Assembly (NCBI RefSeq): GCF_021018895.1
Contig: NC_079373.1
Span: 3,909,501-3,973,500 of the forward strand
Origin: Seriola aureovittata
Taxonomy: Eukaryota > Chordata > Actinopteri > Carangiformes > Carangidae
Length of the DNA: 64,000 nt
Reading direction: 5' to 3'
In this document: positions 9,636 through 21,097 of the stretch, piece by piece
Layout: every line of letters begins with the position of its first letter
Position numbering within the stretch: the first letter of the stretch is position 1
Program-made: the position numbers and the translations under genes
Notes under the pieces: model-generated
Databases searched by the model: none
The model's input: only the letters and a program-made list of their open reading frames with translations
Told to the model about the DNA's origin: nothing

Positions 9636-9649
9636 AAACTGCATGAGAA
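9636..9649. repeat. L1 target-site duplication, 3' copy
   Basis: AAACTGCATGAGAA, identical to 3265-3278. The leading A's merge with the poly(A) tail, so the exact junction is ambiguous by up to three bases. Confidence 0.88.
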
Positions 9650-11880
9650 AATTCAATCTCCTTCTCTCTTTTCACCCTCCTCGCCTTATTCCAGTATTTG
9701 CAATGGACTGAAGTGTCATCTGTCGACCTCAAAACGCTCACAGAGCAACTTGAACTTTTAAAACAGTTAATTAAGACTTGTTCTGACACATTCAGAGCTG
9801 ATTTCTCAGGCAGGAAATCCATATTCATATTTCAGAGAGAAGAAGGTCATGCAGCGCAATGCCAAGAGACCAGTCACCCGTGGATGTCTTTGGGCAGGAC
9901 TTTGCATCGCCTCATCAATTTTTAATTGATTTATTCATCTATTCATGAATTAGCTTAGCTTGTCTCCAAAGCACACATGAATATCTAAAGTACACATCAG
10001 GCCCCTAATATATAATTGCATTTCCTTGTTGTATCAATAGTCTGCTGACTGTCACTCATCATCATGGTTGCCAATGGTTCCAGGTTGTTTGCTGCTCACA
10101 GAAGCTGACAGTGAGAACTTTTGCTTCTAATGAAGTTAGTCCTGATAGAAGATTGTTCAATTTTGAATCAACAGTTCCCAAGAAAAAAATACAGTAATGG
10201 CTTTAATCAGGCGTGTAGAGAATATTGAGGCATCGATGAGTGCTGGGCGCTGAAGCCTGTTTTCTGTCTGACTGGACCAAGTACTAACAGTTGCCTCAGG
10301 CTACTGGCTTAATCAACATGTTATGGTTCTATGGGTGTGGTGCGACCTATGAGTATTCATGTAATAATGAACGGAGTACTCATGGACAAAATGTCAACAT
10401 GTTGACGAGCGTTGCAGCTGGTCTGATCCCATCACAAGATCGTCTCTGTGTAGAGATATTTCAGTCTGAACCAAAGTGGTGGAAATGAACTGTCTGAATA
10501 TTGCCATCGATAGAACCGTTAATTAAAATGTAATATAGGATGTGACTCTTGAATTCCTAAAACATGAGAACACTGCTGTTGTATTCCCTTTGAAGACTCC
10601 TGCTAATGCCAGACCACGGTGAAAAACTATGAAAAAGGTTTACAGGGTCATAAATGTAGTTTTGCACATTTTAGTCCATTAACTACAGATTGCATTCACT
10701 TTACATTACCACTGACCATTTCTCCAATGCATACCTTTGTTCATTGGTTTTTATGACTTGCAGGCAGACGCTGGTTTCAGCTCATTTCACAAAAGTATGA
10801 AATTCAACCAGCAGTGACCTAAATGTGCTTTAGATAGATAATCCATCCCAGCGAGCATCTCTTAAGCTTTATTTACCATGCAAAAAAGTTACACATTATT
10901 ATAGAGGAACACATTGTTGCATAGTAATTGTGTGGTATATGTGAGCTTGGACCTCCTGAAAAGTCTCCCCCTGAACATGTTCAAATACATATCTATATAT
11001 CTAATATCTGAGATGAGCCACAGCATTGCAATGCAAGAAAAAAATAAATTGACATTGTGCTCTTCATAGCATCTACATGTTCTTATAATTAATCTACTGT
11101 ACTTGCTTTGATTTTATAACATCAGCCCATATTACCTTGACTGACTCAAAAATCAAGTGACAGTCAGTCCTTGAATGCATCAGCAACAACAGATTTCAAA
11201 TTGGTCCAAGCTAGACTATAATAAGTAAATATGACTGTGATTGTTTGGGGCAATGAAATATCTATATCAAGCTAATTTTTCTGTCTGCATTAATGTAAAT
11301 ATAATAGAAACAAGTGGCAACTTAGCAGGCAGTCTCAAGTCACTAAATGTCTATATAGTGCCCCCTCCTGGCAGGTATAGGATCTTGCCTCTGTAGATTC
11401 ACACCAATGTTGGGATTTACAGTAAAACTATATCAGGTGTAATCAATACATTCACACATTGTCATTTCAGACTATCCAAAGATTATAGGTTATAGTGAGA
11501 AAATACCCTCACGTCTGTTCCAGTCATATTTAAGAAAGTACAAGTAACTTATGCATCTGGTCAATATGCAATACCTAGGCCGGTTAAGTATTAAATTAAA
11601 ATTACTAATAGATTCAACACGCCAAAAATAATACAATCATTATTTGGTTGGTTGGATCTGAATTTCTGTCATGGATTAGTCAGGCTGGCTACAGTGGTTA
11701 GGCTAACAATAGCCATGTTAGCAAAGGCTAGTTCTACTACTAGCTTTGAGTACATTGCACATATCCCAACAACAGAATGGACAAGAAAAACTTATACATT
11801 CATTTTGTCAGAACTGATGCAAGCAGGATAAAAAAAACACTGAGGAAATGCACAAATGAAGATGTACATGTGGAGCTTAT
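9650..11880. other. Intergenic, no gene seen
   Basis: AT-rich sequence continuing from the pre-insertion locus. The open frames are short (up to 75 codons) with no recognisable domain, and no paired splice sites around a plausible exon were seen. Confidence 0.5.
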
Positions 11881-12165
11881 TCAGTTTAGTGCTTTATTAT
11901 AAACAAAAAGGAACAAGAGTTAGGGAGTTGTGAGGCAGGCAAGAGTTAAAATGCAAGGAGAGCAGTCTCAGCAGGCAAACAAGTCCAGTGAGAAATGGCA
12001 AAATAAATCCAAAAATTACATAAAAAACATGCAACAACGGTCAACATACAAGTAAGACAGGTAAACATGAGGCACACAGTAACTTAACATAAAATTCTGG
12101 CAACTGAAAAGCAGAAAACAAAAGGCTATAAATGCACTAGGAACTAAATACCTAATGATACACAT
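11881..12165. repeat. Possible dispersed repeat fragment
   Basis: A purine-rich stretch ('...gtgaggcaggcaagagttaaaatgcaagg', 'aaataaatccaaaaattacat', 'aaacatgaggcacacagtaac') has the phrasing of a repeat found in many fish loci. I cannot name the family or set its ends. Confidence 0.3.
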
Positions 12166-13045
12166 AGAGCAGAAAAATGCCATGTTGCGCTAACATTGTC
12201 AATAAAGACAAAAAAATATAAAGTTATGACAACACTCAAAAAAATTTGGCCACTGGCATTTGCATCAGGAGGCAGCTCTGGTGTAGCTTACTAATTTAAA
12301 GCAGCACCTGCCATTAGTGATGTGAGTGTATGTGTCGGTGTAAAACAAACACCAAACCACAATAGGGATCAACATATTATGTTGAACCACACTTTTCATT
12401 CTTGGCGTCACTCTTAGAAAGTAGAAGGTAAATCAAAAAATTTAATGCAGTTGTAGAAAATTAGCAACCCTCAATGAAAGCTATAGTTTCCCCTTTTATA
12501 GTTTGCATGAAAATATTTTCATATTTTTTCACTAATCTGCTGTAGGTAACAATGTAAATACAAAGGTTGTGTAAATCCTAATAAATGTGACCTTGTAACA
12601 TCTAATTATTACTGATGATTTGCACCTCAAACACGAATAGGTGTGAGTCTAAAAAAAAGAAAGTATTAGCAACAATAACAACAACAACAACAACAACAAC
12701 AACAACTACTGTACTTTCATTCAACTATAAATTAAACAGGTCACTGTTTGTCCTGTGTGTATAACCAATTATGTTTTGAGTCTCATAGTGCAACACAAAA
12801 CATATTTTCCTAAATGTCATTTTTTGCCAAGCTGCCAATCTTTCAAGAGAAAGATGATATCTGTCCTTGGACACAAAATTCAACCAGTTTTATTCATCTG
12901 TTTATTATTTATTATACTCAAAAATAAAATATTCTACAGAAAAAAATTACAAACATATGTATGTATGTATGTATGGAACAAAGAAAAAACAATTGAATAT
13001 GTGAATACTTAATGGTGAAATTCTCTGCACATTGAAATGTAGTAT
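12166..13045. other. Intergenic with two short microsatellites
   Basis: AT-rich DNA without a recognisable gene. It holds an (AAC)n tract at about 12,670-12,706 and five TATG units at 12,956-12,975. Confidence 0.55.
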
Positions 13046-13049
13046 TTAG

Positions 13050-13148
13050 TACTTACACCAAGATCTCCTACTGCACTGAAGTGATGTTCCTCATATAAGT
13101 CGCTTTGGATAAAAGTATGTGCCAAATGATTAATGTAAGATGTAAATG
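13050..13148 (+). repeat. Fish SINE/LINE tail-like segment
   Basis: Contains 'aagtcgctttggataaaagtatgtgccaaatga' followed by 'taatgtaagatgtaaatg'. This is close to the very common teleost tail in which a GTCGCTTTGGATAAAAG block precedes a CTAAATGA-type block. Family name and full extent are not determinable here. Confidence 0.5.
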
Positions 13149-14084
13149 AAATATTTTATTTTGAAAACCATCTACTTGATCCAGACATTCAAAAAATATC
13201 AAGTGTCCAGTATTAAAAAAGCAAAACAATAAAATTTAACAAGCTGAAATTTGAGGATCTAAAGATTACAATCAGCCAGTTACTCAGATTATATTCATAC
13301 ACAAAAAATCAAGATGAAAAATTATAAAATTAAAATAAACTAGAATCCAGGCTCTCAAATCTTAAGATTTTAAAAGTAAATGATAAAAAATAATGCTATA
13401 AATTTAGTGGTATTTAACTTATATGATTAAGTGTTCAGTTGCTCATAAAATTCAAATCACAATGGTCTGTTCTTGCTTCTGTAAATGTGTAAAACCACCA
13501 ATGTCTTTCTTCACATCCCACAACACTGAAACAAACTGTGCTTTTAGAAAGATGAAGAATTTTCACTATATCTGTTAGAAGTCAAAAAAGATTGAACAAT
13601 ACTCATTTTCTAACACCATCTACAAAGGCAAGCACCAGCTTCTTCCAGCACAAACAATGTGTGTTTGATCTCTGTCCTTCAGGTTTTATTTTCAGAAAAA
13701 TAGAACGTGGTTGAAAACCTGTTCACTGACCATGAAGTTCTGCATATAAAACCATGCAAAATGTTGCAAAACGCAGATGTAGCAGTAGATCGCCACGGAG
13801 GAAATTTGACCAAAGAATTTCAAGTTGTGTCAAGTTTAATTGTATGTTCTTGAAGCAGACAAACAAGCAAACCAAACAAATAGGACAATAACACTCCAGC
13901 TCCCACTAAGAGCAGGACAGATGTTCAACCATTCCTCTTTAATTTCCTCTTCATATCAAAGCTGCTGCACTTGAATTAAGCTAATGCTTACAGAAGTATT
14001 GTAACAGCAGGGACTCTGTGTTGGCGCGTGGCGTTACATGGTGTGATCTGAATGATTTAGGACGCTTACATTTTAAAACAGCTG
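13149..14084. other. Upstream of putative mgat4c promoter, no gene seen
   Basis: AT-rich DNA. No exon, repeat boundary or RNA gene could be supported. Confidence 0.45.
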
Positions 14085-14300
14085 CAGCACATTTTCGGAT
14101 ACCCCATACACGACAACACCCAGAGCCCTTCACGCCTTCAGCACGAGCATCTCGGAGTCTGCCATTAATCTGTTTTTCATTCCAAATTAGAATGAATATC
14201 GCACGAGGACATGACAGCATGGAGAATATATGTAATCTACATTTTAAGGAGCTTGAAAGCTAATTATAATTGCAAATTGGCAACTTGACTCCTGGCCCTC
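14085..14300. promoter_or_regulatory. Candidate conserved noncoding element near promoter
   Basis: A non-repetitive block with several homeodomain-like cores (ATTAAT, AAATTAG, CTAATTATAATTG) and an octamer-like TTGCAAAT at the end. It sits about 0.5 kb before the putative first exon of mgat4c. The call rests on composition only; conservation was not tested. Confidence 0.25.
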
Positions 14301-14749
14301 TTTTCGGCACAGACCCAGTTTGAAGTGATCATTAAAGGCTACATCCACTGAAAATTCGCAATCCTCAGATCCTCTTAGTGAGGGCAGCTTCGCGCTCTTT
14401 TTGATGTCTGCATCTTATACAGTGTAGTATTTTAAATTTACCGTCTTCATATGAAAGGATCAGAAGAAGTGTTTGTTCAATTAGTGTGAAAAATGTTAAA
14501 TATCCTTATTGCGTGATAGCTCTCCACCTCTTTTGGGCCTTTGCGTGTATGTTGTTTTCTCCAAGTTCCCAGACTTCTTGATTTCACATGTTCTGTGACA
14601 GTTTATGTGTTGTATCACACAGATAAATGCCTCTAAATTTAGCATACTAAGTGTGGACTGCATTGTGCAGCTGTGGCGTGATGCATTGCCTCTTTAAGAC
14701 AGACAATCCAAATTAAGAGGCAGTGGGTGCAGACACACTCTGTTTGTGA

Positions 14750-14805
14750 CACCTTGTGGTGGAGAGTGAGGGGGTGGCAGAGATGGAGAGAGAGGGGGCA
14801 CCAGT

Positions 14806-14836
<31 letters not shown>

Positions 14837-15062
14837 TCAAAGCAAAGGAAGAGACAGAGGAGGAGTAACGCGGATGAGAGATAGCAGCTCTGCAGTGAGA
14901 GCGAGCGCCCTGCCTCCCTTTGCAACGAGTGTTTACTCCACTTTCCCTGAGAGCTGGTTATCTTCCCTCTGCGTGAGTCATGGAAGTGATTTAGGTGAGT
15001 GGAGCGGTGCGGAGCAGCAGCAGAAAGCAACAGATCTGTTTGTGTGTCTGCGCCGTGGGCAG
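14750..15062 (+). other. mgat4c: Putative mgat4c 5' untranslated exon 1
   Basis: A locally GC-richer stretch containing a (GA)13 tract at 14,811-14,836 ends at CAG|GTAAGC (donor GT at 15,063), a near-consensus splice donor. A second good donor, TTAG|GTGAGT, lies inside at 14,994/14,995, so two exon ends are possible. No long coding frame with a recognisable domain is present. It is assigned to mgat4c because that is the next + strand gene and its mammalian orthologue has distant untranslated exons. The transcription start is a guess, as no TATA box is evident. Confidence 0.35.
14811..14836. repeat. (GA)13 microsatellite
   Basis: Thirteen uninterrupted GA units inside the putative first exon or promoter. 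Confidence 0.95.
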
Positions 15063-16880
15063 GTAAGCTCGCTCTGCTTCTCTCTGAGTGTAATTTTTAC
15101 TGTTTTCTGCTTTTATCTGCTTCTTCTTTTCTGTCTCCTGCGAAGAGGAGCAAACAACTTCTAAAGAGTTTGGGTCTTGTTCAGATTGCCTCTTCTTCTC
15201 CTTTCTCCCAAAACCCCCTCTAATAGACTTCGTTCTCCCCATTTCTGCTCTCAGTCGAAGGATAGTTTGTGCTTGTGCAGGCTGTACAGGAGGACTGTGT
15301 AAAAGTGTGAAAGGTGTGCTGAGCAGCGTTTAGTGGCTCTGTATTGACAGAGAGACTGTGGGTTGGAAGAGGATGAGAGGGAGATGAGGCAAATCTCTGC
15401 TTGAGGGACCAGGAAGGGAACAGCATCAGCGATAATGATCCCAATCTGCACAACAGAAAAAAGAAAATCCTGCACAGATAAGCCGTAGCAGATTTTACAC
15501 TGCAGTTTTTTTTTTTTTGGTTTTCTAACACAGCCAAAGGTTAAATGTGTGTATCGTGATGAACAGGGAGTCAGATCTTTCCCTGGTCATCACTTCACGC
15601 TGACTGAGGCATGTGGTCTGAAGTGTAGACAGCAGGTGATGAGAGCTCCGTGGCTCAGCCCTCCTGAGTGACAGCTGAGCTCTATCACAGCTTTCATCAT
15701 GACTCAAGCTGGTAAACTGCAGCTCAGTTTGTGACACAAATCCCCGACCCCTCAGCTATGTGGGAATAACCTGCCTTCATTTAACGGCTGGATTAGAGTG
15801 ATTTACTGTTGCTCCCCATCAGCCCGGGTGTGTTTGTGTGGGGTTTGACCTATAATGGCACCTAATGGCATAATATGTTATTTCCAAGAGGACACTGTCA
15901 AACGGGACACTGTCGCCGCCACATCCAGTTGTAATATGGCAGTTGTTATAAATGTTAGCTCTCCTCATGACCCCCATCAAAACTACTACTGGCAGAGGTG
16001 CTGGACAAGAATTAATGGACCCTTAAAATTAGAAATTACATTTATTGCGGGCTGGATTTACCGTCAGCAAGGACCTCCATCACTCTCTCTCTGTAAAGGA
16101 CAACTCCTGAGGATATTTTTATCTTTGTTGGCCGGCCCACAGTATAGTCCTCAACACAGGCCTTGATTGACTGTACAAAATATTAGGGTCATCTCCGTGG
16201 AATTGATCCTCAGCCCCTTTTTCCACCTTCCTGTTGTGTCAGAGCTTAAAAATCATTGATTCGTCTGCTTCTCTTTACCTGCACCCCCTCTGCTGTGATA
16301 GGTATAGATTTAATATGAAGAATCAATAAAGGAAAAAGGCTTTTACCGGGATCGACCTTATCCGTGTTCTTCTTGGAAAGAGAAAAGTGTCTGGGGCGTG
16401 TTTTTAATTCAACTTGGTGATGTTTTCCTTCTCCGTGTGAGCTGCCTACGACTTTTCTTAATCACCTCCTTTTGAATGTGAGACTTCGTATAACAGTTTG
16501 AGTATTACAGCTGGGTGAAATAGCTCACGCTCGAGGATCAATAAACAGGCAGAAACAATGTGTGGGGAAGGCGATACAGCTGGTAAACAAATTTAACAAC
16601 TTGTGCCGATGCACGTAGACTTAAGAATCATCATCATTTTGTCAAGTGAGCACAAAACTAAACTGCGAAAAACAAGATTTTAGACTGTGCTTCTTAAGTT
16701 CTTAAAACCAGCTCGCACTGTTTACTCCAGAGATCTGACAGATGTGACGATTACAAGCAAAAGAAGCAGTACTACTCACTTAAATGCTCTTGTGGGTGCA
16801 AGAACAGGATTCTGGCTTCACATGCTCTGAGGATTTGTTCTGTGCTTTTAAATCTGTGTTTTTTCAAATCCTAAAAATTA
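15063..16880 (+). other. Putative mgat4c intron 1, first part
   Basis: No exon or clear repeat is supported. The several short frames lack domains or splice borders. Confidence 0.35.
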
Positions 16881-16884
16881 TGTT

Positions 16885-17100
16885 TATATAGGGATGCACA
16901 GTTCTGATAGGCTGGATCGGGGTTGGTACCCATATTGACCTTATTAAATGAGATTGGGTATCGGCCATGATGCGACCAATGCACATTAAATACGGTTCCT
17001 TTGTCATTGTCATTATGAAATTATAATTTTTTTCTGCTATTAGTTCAGTCTTGATGGTTGACCAACTTTTTTTTTTAGCACCACTGACATCCCTGCTCTC
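16885..17100. repeat. Possible decayed DNA-transposon fragment
   Basis: 'gggatgcacagttctgatagg...ggatcggggttgg...gggtatcggccatga' resembles the 'GGGATGCACCGAT...GGTATCGGCC' ends of dispersed vertebrate DNA transposons. Diverged; boundaries and family are unclear. Confidence 0.35.
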
Positions 17101-19340
17101 TTTTTACCCCAAATAAAAATGATTCAAATGACTTCTATACAGTAAGATGTACAGATTTTACATTTGGCAAGAGAGAGCACTGGTATTGGATCTGTCCTGT
17201 GTTGTGGAAAATGCCCTGAGTAGAGATATCTGAACTGGTATGAGGCCAGAAAAAGTTGGACTGTTTTAAGAGAAACTTAAGAAGATCAATACTTTAAAAA
17301 AAAAAAAAAATCAACATTATAAGAAATGTTTTATCATCAACCTAAATGCAAAGTTGTAAATGTTCATAATGAACATATCTGCAAAACATTCACAGACATT
17401 GCACTTTATTGATTTTCCTATATCCAGTTGTAGCAACTAAAGATAATTCATGTTTATTAATATTTTCTGGGCATTTTACTTCCCCTTATCAGTGAAGTGA
17501 CAATAGATATGAAAGAAAATGAAGGGAGACAGATACAAACATTAGGGATGGTGCCGTTCACATTCGGCCCATGATTAACATTTTTATGGTATATTATGTT
17601 GAGGGACTAAAGGGAAAACCTGTGGTAACTCAAAAGCAGTGTTTTACTTCCCTCTCTGGCTGTAAGTGTCGCGTGTGTTGCAGCAGCATCACTGCTGTGT
17701 GCGATCGGTGGGTGTGGTCAGAAGTGTGCTGTGTTGCACCTTTAACCACACCCAACAGCACACCTCTGCATCACTGTAGCAGGGTGACAAGTGGTGAGTT
17801 TCCTCGCTGCCACTGAGCATAATCCAGGCAGCCATTACGTTTCCTTCAAACCATATTTAGCAAAAGCAAGGTAGAAGAATACAAATGCCTTCATAAGGAG
17901 ACAGAGTTGTAGACTGAGTTCTTTGGTGTAACTGAACCTCCAGAAAAATCATGTTTTTCAAATTGAAAGATTCACGATTGAGTCATGGAATATCAATAAA
18001 TGTATAACTATTATGTTCATCCTGGTTAGTGTCAACTAAGTGTGTCAAAATACATTAATACAACATAATATATACTGTAGATATTTAAATATTATGTATA
18101 AACCAACATTCGAAGCTCACAAATACCTGAATAAAATAAAATGCCCATCAACATTGGAACAATGGAGAGTGTGTTTTCTTTTTTTTGGCCTTCAGTCGTC
18201 CCCTTTTCAGCTTTCCCTTCAACAAAACTAAGTGTGAAAAATATGGAAGGTGGGTGGACTGCCTACTTTAAAACAAGCGGGCAAAGTCTACACAGCCATC
18301 TGCTCGCACCAGAATTTCATTTTAATCAAGGCCGCAACTTCATTCCTGCAATTTAGCATCTTGTATTAAGAGGGAGCAGAACACACAGAACAACATATCA
18401 GTTCTATCAAATCCAAGTTGAAATCCAAGTGTGGCTTCGGTGCCATAAACAGATGCTGCATTTGACAAATCACACCGAGGTTTGCTGCAGGTTGCTCGGC
18501 GTCAAACCTCCTGAGCAACTTATTTCCTGTTCCTGGTCTTATTAGATTAGAGAAGAGAAGAGTTTTCTAAAGCATAATCACATACTGTTATTAAAAGTTT
18601 TGTTTTCAACATGATACATACTATATATTGAAAGACAATGATTGACAGCACCAAACTAAATCAAATGAAAATTCAACAGTTTTCATTTGTCACAAGGTTA
18701 AAGAAGATCAATAGTGAAGTGCAGGTTGGCATATTCAAATGCACAATATACAAATGTACAAATGTGCCATTGGAGCCGTGCTAAAAAGCTCTAGTGTGTA
18801 ATAAGGAATAATAATTACCTTAGGAGTAATTAGAGTAAAAAAAAAAAAGAAAATTACAAGATCAAAATTTAAAGATTTAAAAAAAAATTAAATTACATAT
18901 ATAATATATATAATAAAATTGCATATATACCTGGTGTTTAGGTGTGCTGTGCAACTTTTCAGTGAATATAAATGTAAAATGTGCAAATGTACTAGTTGTA
19001 AGTCACATTATACAACAACGTTTTGTTCACTTTTAAATGGAAACATTTTTTCGATAATGGAAAGTAGCTCGGATTTGGAACTGATGAGAGGACTGTTTAG
19101 GAGCTGGTCGATAATGAGCTGTTTGTTTCAGTCTGAACTTCAGATGAAGGAAAAGAACATTTTCACCGGAGGTTGGTCTGTTTGTGAGAGTCTTATGCTT
19201 AAGTCTGACTGAACACGCAGTCTTCTGTCTAAAATGGCCAGACAGTTCATTAGAACATGTGTGGGTGAAAATGCATCGCAGCCTTTTGAATAATAAAACA
19301 AAATGAATCACTGTGTATTATTATTTCTTTTTCTTTTCAG
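17101..19340 (+). other. Putative mgat4c intron 1, remainder
   Basis: AT-rich, with poly(A)-like runs near 17,296 and 18,840. No coding exon was recognised. Confidence 0.35.
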
Positions 19341-19450
19341 GCTGTGTCGTCTGATGATTAAGGATCCATGCCAATCTACAGAGCGAACAGAAGAAACTTA
19401 GTCCCAAACAACACACAACCCGACCACCATCCATCAGCAGCAGCAGGCAG
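19341..19450 (+). other. mgat4c: Putative mgat4c 5' untranslated exon 2, with uORFs
   Basis: A strong acceptor (TTATTTCTTTTTCTTTTCAG, AG at 19,339-19,340) and a strong donor (GCAG|GTAAGA, GT at 19,451) bound a 110-bp block. Two ATGs lie inside. The one at 19,354 opens a 15-codon frame ending at 19,401. The one at 19,368 stays open to the donor. If spliced directly to the coding exon at 56,330, the second frame would run past the mgat4c start in another frame and stop near 56,387. Assignment to mgat4c is inferred from strand and order. Confidence 0.45.
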
Positions 19451-20564
19451 GTAAGAGATTTAGATTTTCAGAGACTATTTTAAAAGTGCTTCACTGTTCA
19501 GATTATGAAGCACTTTCTCACACGGCTGTCAAATCAGTTGTTATTCCTGGTACCAGGACAGCAGTAGCACCAGTCCGTAATAATTCTACCCAAATTCAAC
19601 ACTTCTTAGCTTTTATTTTATCTATGAACACCCTATTGTACTGAAATTGTGACCCGTTATTCTGACCTAACTGAGGTAAGAAGGTCACATTTAAGAACAA
19701 CAGTAAATGCATCTCAGAGTTTCTTGGAAAAATTAGACAAATCATTTTTGTAAAGTTCATAAAATAAATTAATCAGAATAACCCTGTTTTTCTAAATGAC
19801 AGTAGTTTTAACAATTAAAAAGTTTCCCATGGTTTTGGACGTTGATCTGCTGTGGAGAGACCCCAGTGTATGTGCGCATAAGAGATTCATCTAAGCAGCT
19901 GCTCCTGGCTCAGGGCAGCATGTGTTCACAAACCAGACCGTCCAGGAAGAGTAGGAACAATCTCCGCTCCTTTCTTGATAAACATCCCCAGATGTTTTTA
20001 CTGCAACCAACGGGAGATATTTTCACAAACATAAACAATAATTGATACTGGTGGAGGAACACAGTTGTTGCAGAGGCTATTAAATCCATTTAGAGAGCGG
20101 CGACGATGACGTGCCGTTTAGCAAAACTCTGAATCCCCAGAAGACTGAAAACAAGAAGAGACTGATTCTACATTAATATTCACACGATGTTAAAAACAAA
20201 TTGCAATCTTGGATAGTTACACACTGTGACTTCTCAGTCTGCCATTTTTAGGTCTTACCCTATCAGTTCTTCTTCTTCTTACTTCAGTAAATGGTCTCCT
20301 ACATTTCCCAGCATTCATTTAGACTCTCTGAAGGATGAGTGATCATGTGGTAGGCTAAGAGAGTTAAAATTAGCCTCTTTTGGGATGGTTCAACGGGCAT
20401 GACCATTAAAAGTCTGATGAAAAGTGAACAGACACATCAAACGAAACCTGACATGACACTTCCTCTGGTTTCCTCAGGTTTCCTTTTCCCTTTCTCCTCT
20501 ATATTCTGAAAAAACTACACTGTCAGACAACAATACACTGCACTACACTAAAAGCCATTTTCAT
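19451..20564 (+). other. Long mgat4c intron, first part
   Basis: No exon or identifiable repeat is supported here. Confidence 0.35.
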
Positions 20565-20905
20565 ACCTCCACGCCGGCAACAGCCAGAGCCAGAGGCAAA
20601 TTGTTTTTGGGTTGTCTGTCCATCCATCCGCCCCATTCTCATGGACACAATATATCAGTAACACCTTGAGGGAACTTCTTCAAATTTGGATCAGATTAGA
20701 TTTTGGTGGACAAAAGTCAAAAGTCAAGGTTAGTGTGACCTCACAAAAGACTTTTTATCCATTACTCAAGACTACACACAGCGATTATAACTTTCACCCA
20801 CAATTTCACACAAGAGTCATCTTTTATGACTGGATAAACAGGGATGTAATCTGAAACTAGTCTGAGTGGAGGAGACGTACAACCGCGAGGTGGTAATTCT
20901 TGTTT
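20565..20905 (+). repeat. Common teleost dispersed repeat
   Basis: Phrases such as 'cctccacgccggcaacagcc', 'tttttgggttgtctgtccatcc', 'cttgagggaacttcttcaaa', 'agattagattttggtgg' and 'ggtggtaattc' occur in this order in a repeat found throughout teleost genomes. It is non-coding. I do not assign a superfamily. Confidence 0.55.
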
Positions 20906-20977
20906 CTTGTAAACAATGTTGCTCCATTAAAATGAAAAGATTAAAATTCACACTAAGTTGTTCCATATTGATGGTTT

Positions 20978-20979
<2 letters not shown>

Positions 20980-21032
<53 letters not shown>

Positions 21033-21097
21033 TACACGCACACACACACACATACACACACACATACACACACATATACACACACATACACACACAG
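20980..21097. repeat. (CA)n microsatellite, interrupted
   Basis: About 118 bp of CA dinucleotides with scattered TA and GC interruptions. The first 40 bases are uninterrupted. Confidence 0.95.

Noticed and set aside
3265..9649. Possibility that the retroelement is a retrovirus or LTR element
   Set aside because: No LTRs, protease, integrase or RNase H/gag-pol layout; endonuclease type, poly(A) and target duplication are those of a LINE.
14713..15164. Frames of 105-145 codons over the GA-rich region
   Set aside because: Low-complexity Arg/Glu or Ser/Leu runs from the GA tract; the region fits an untranslated exon better.
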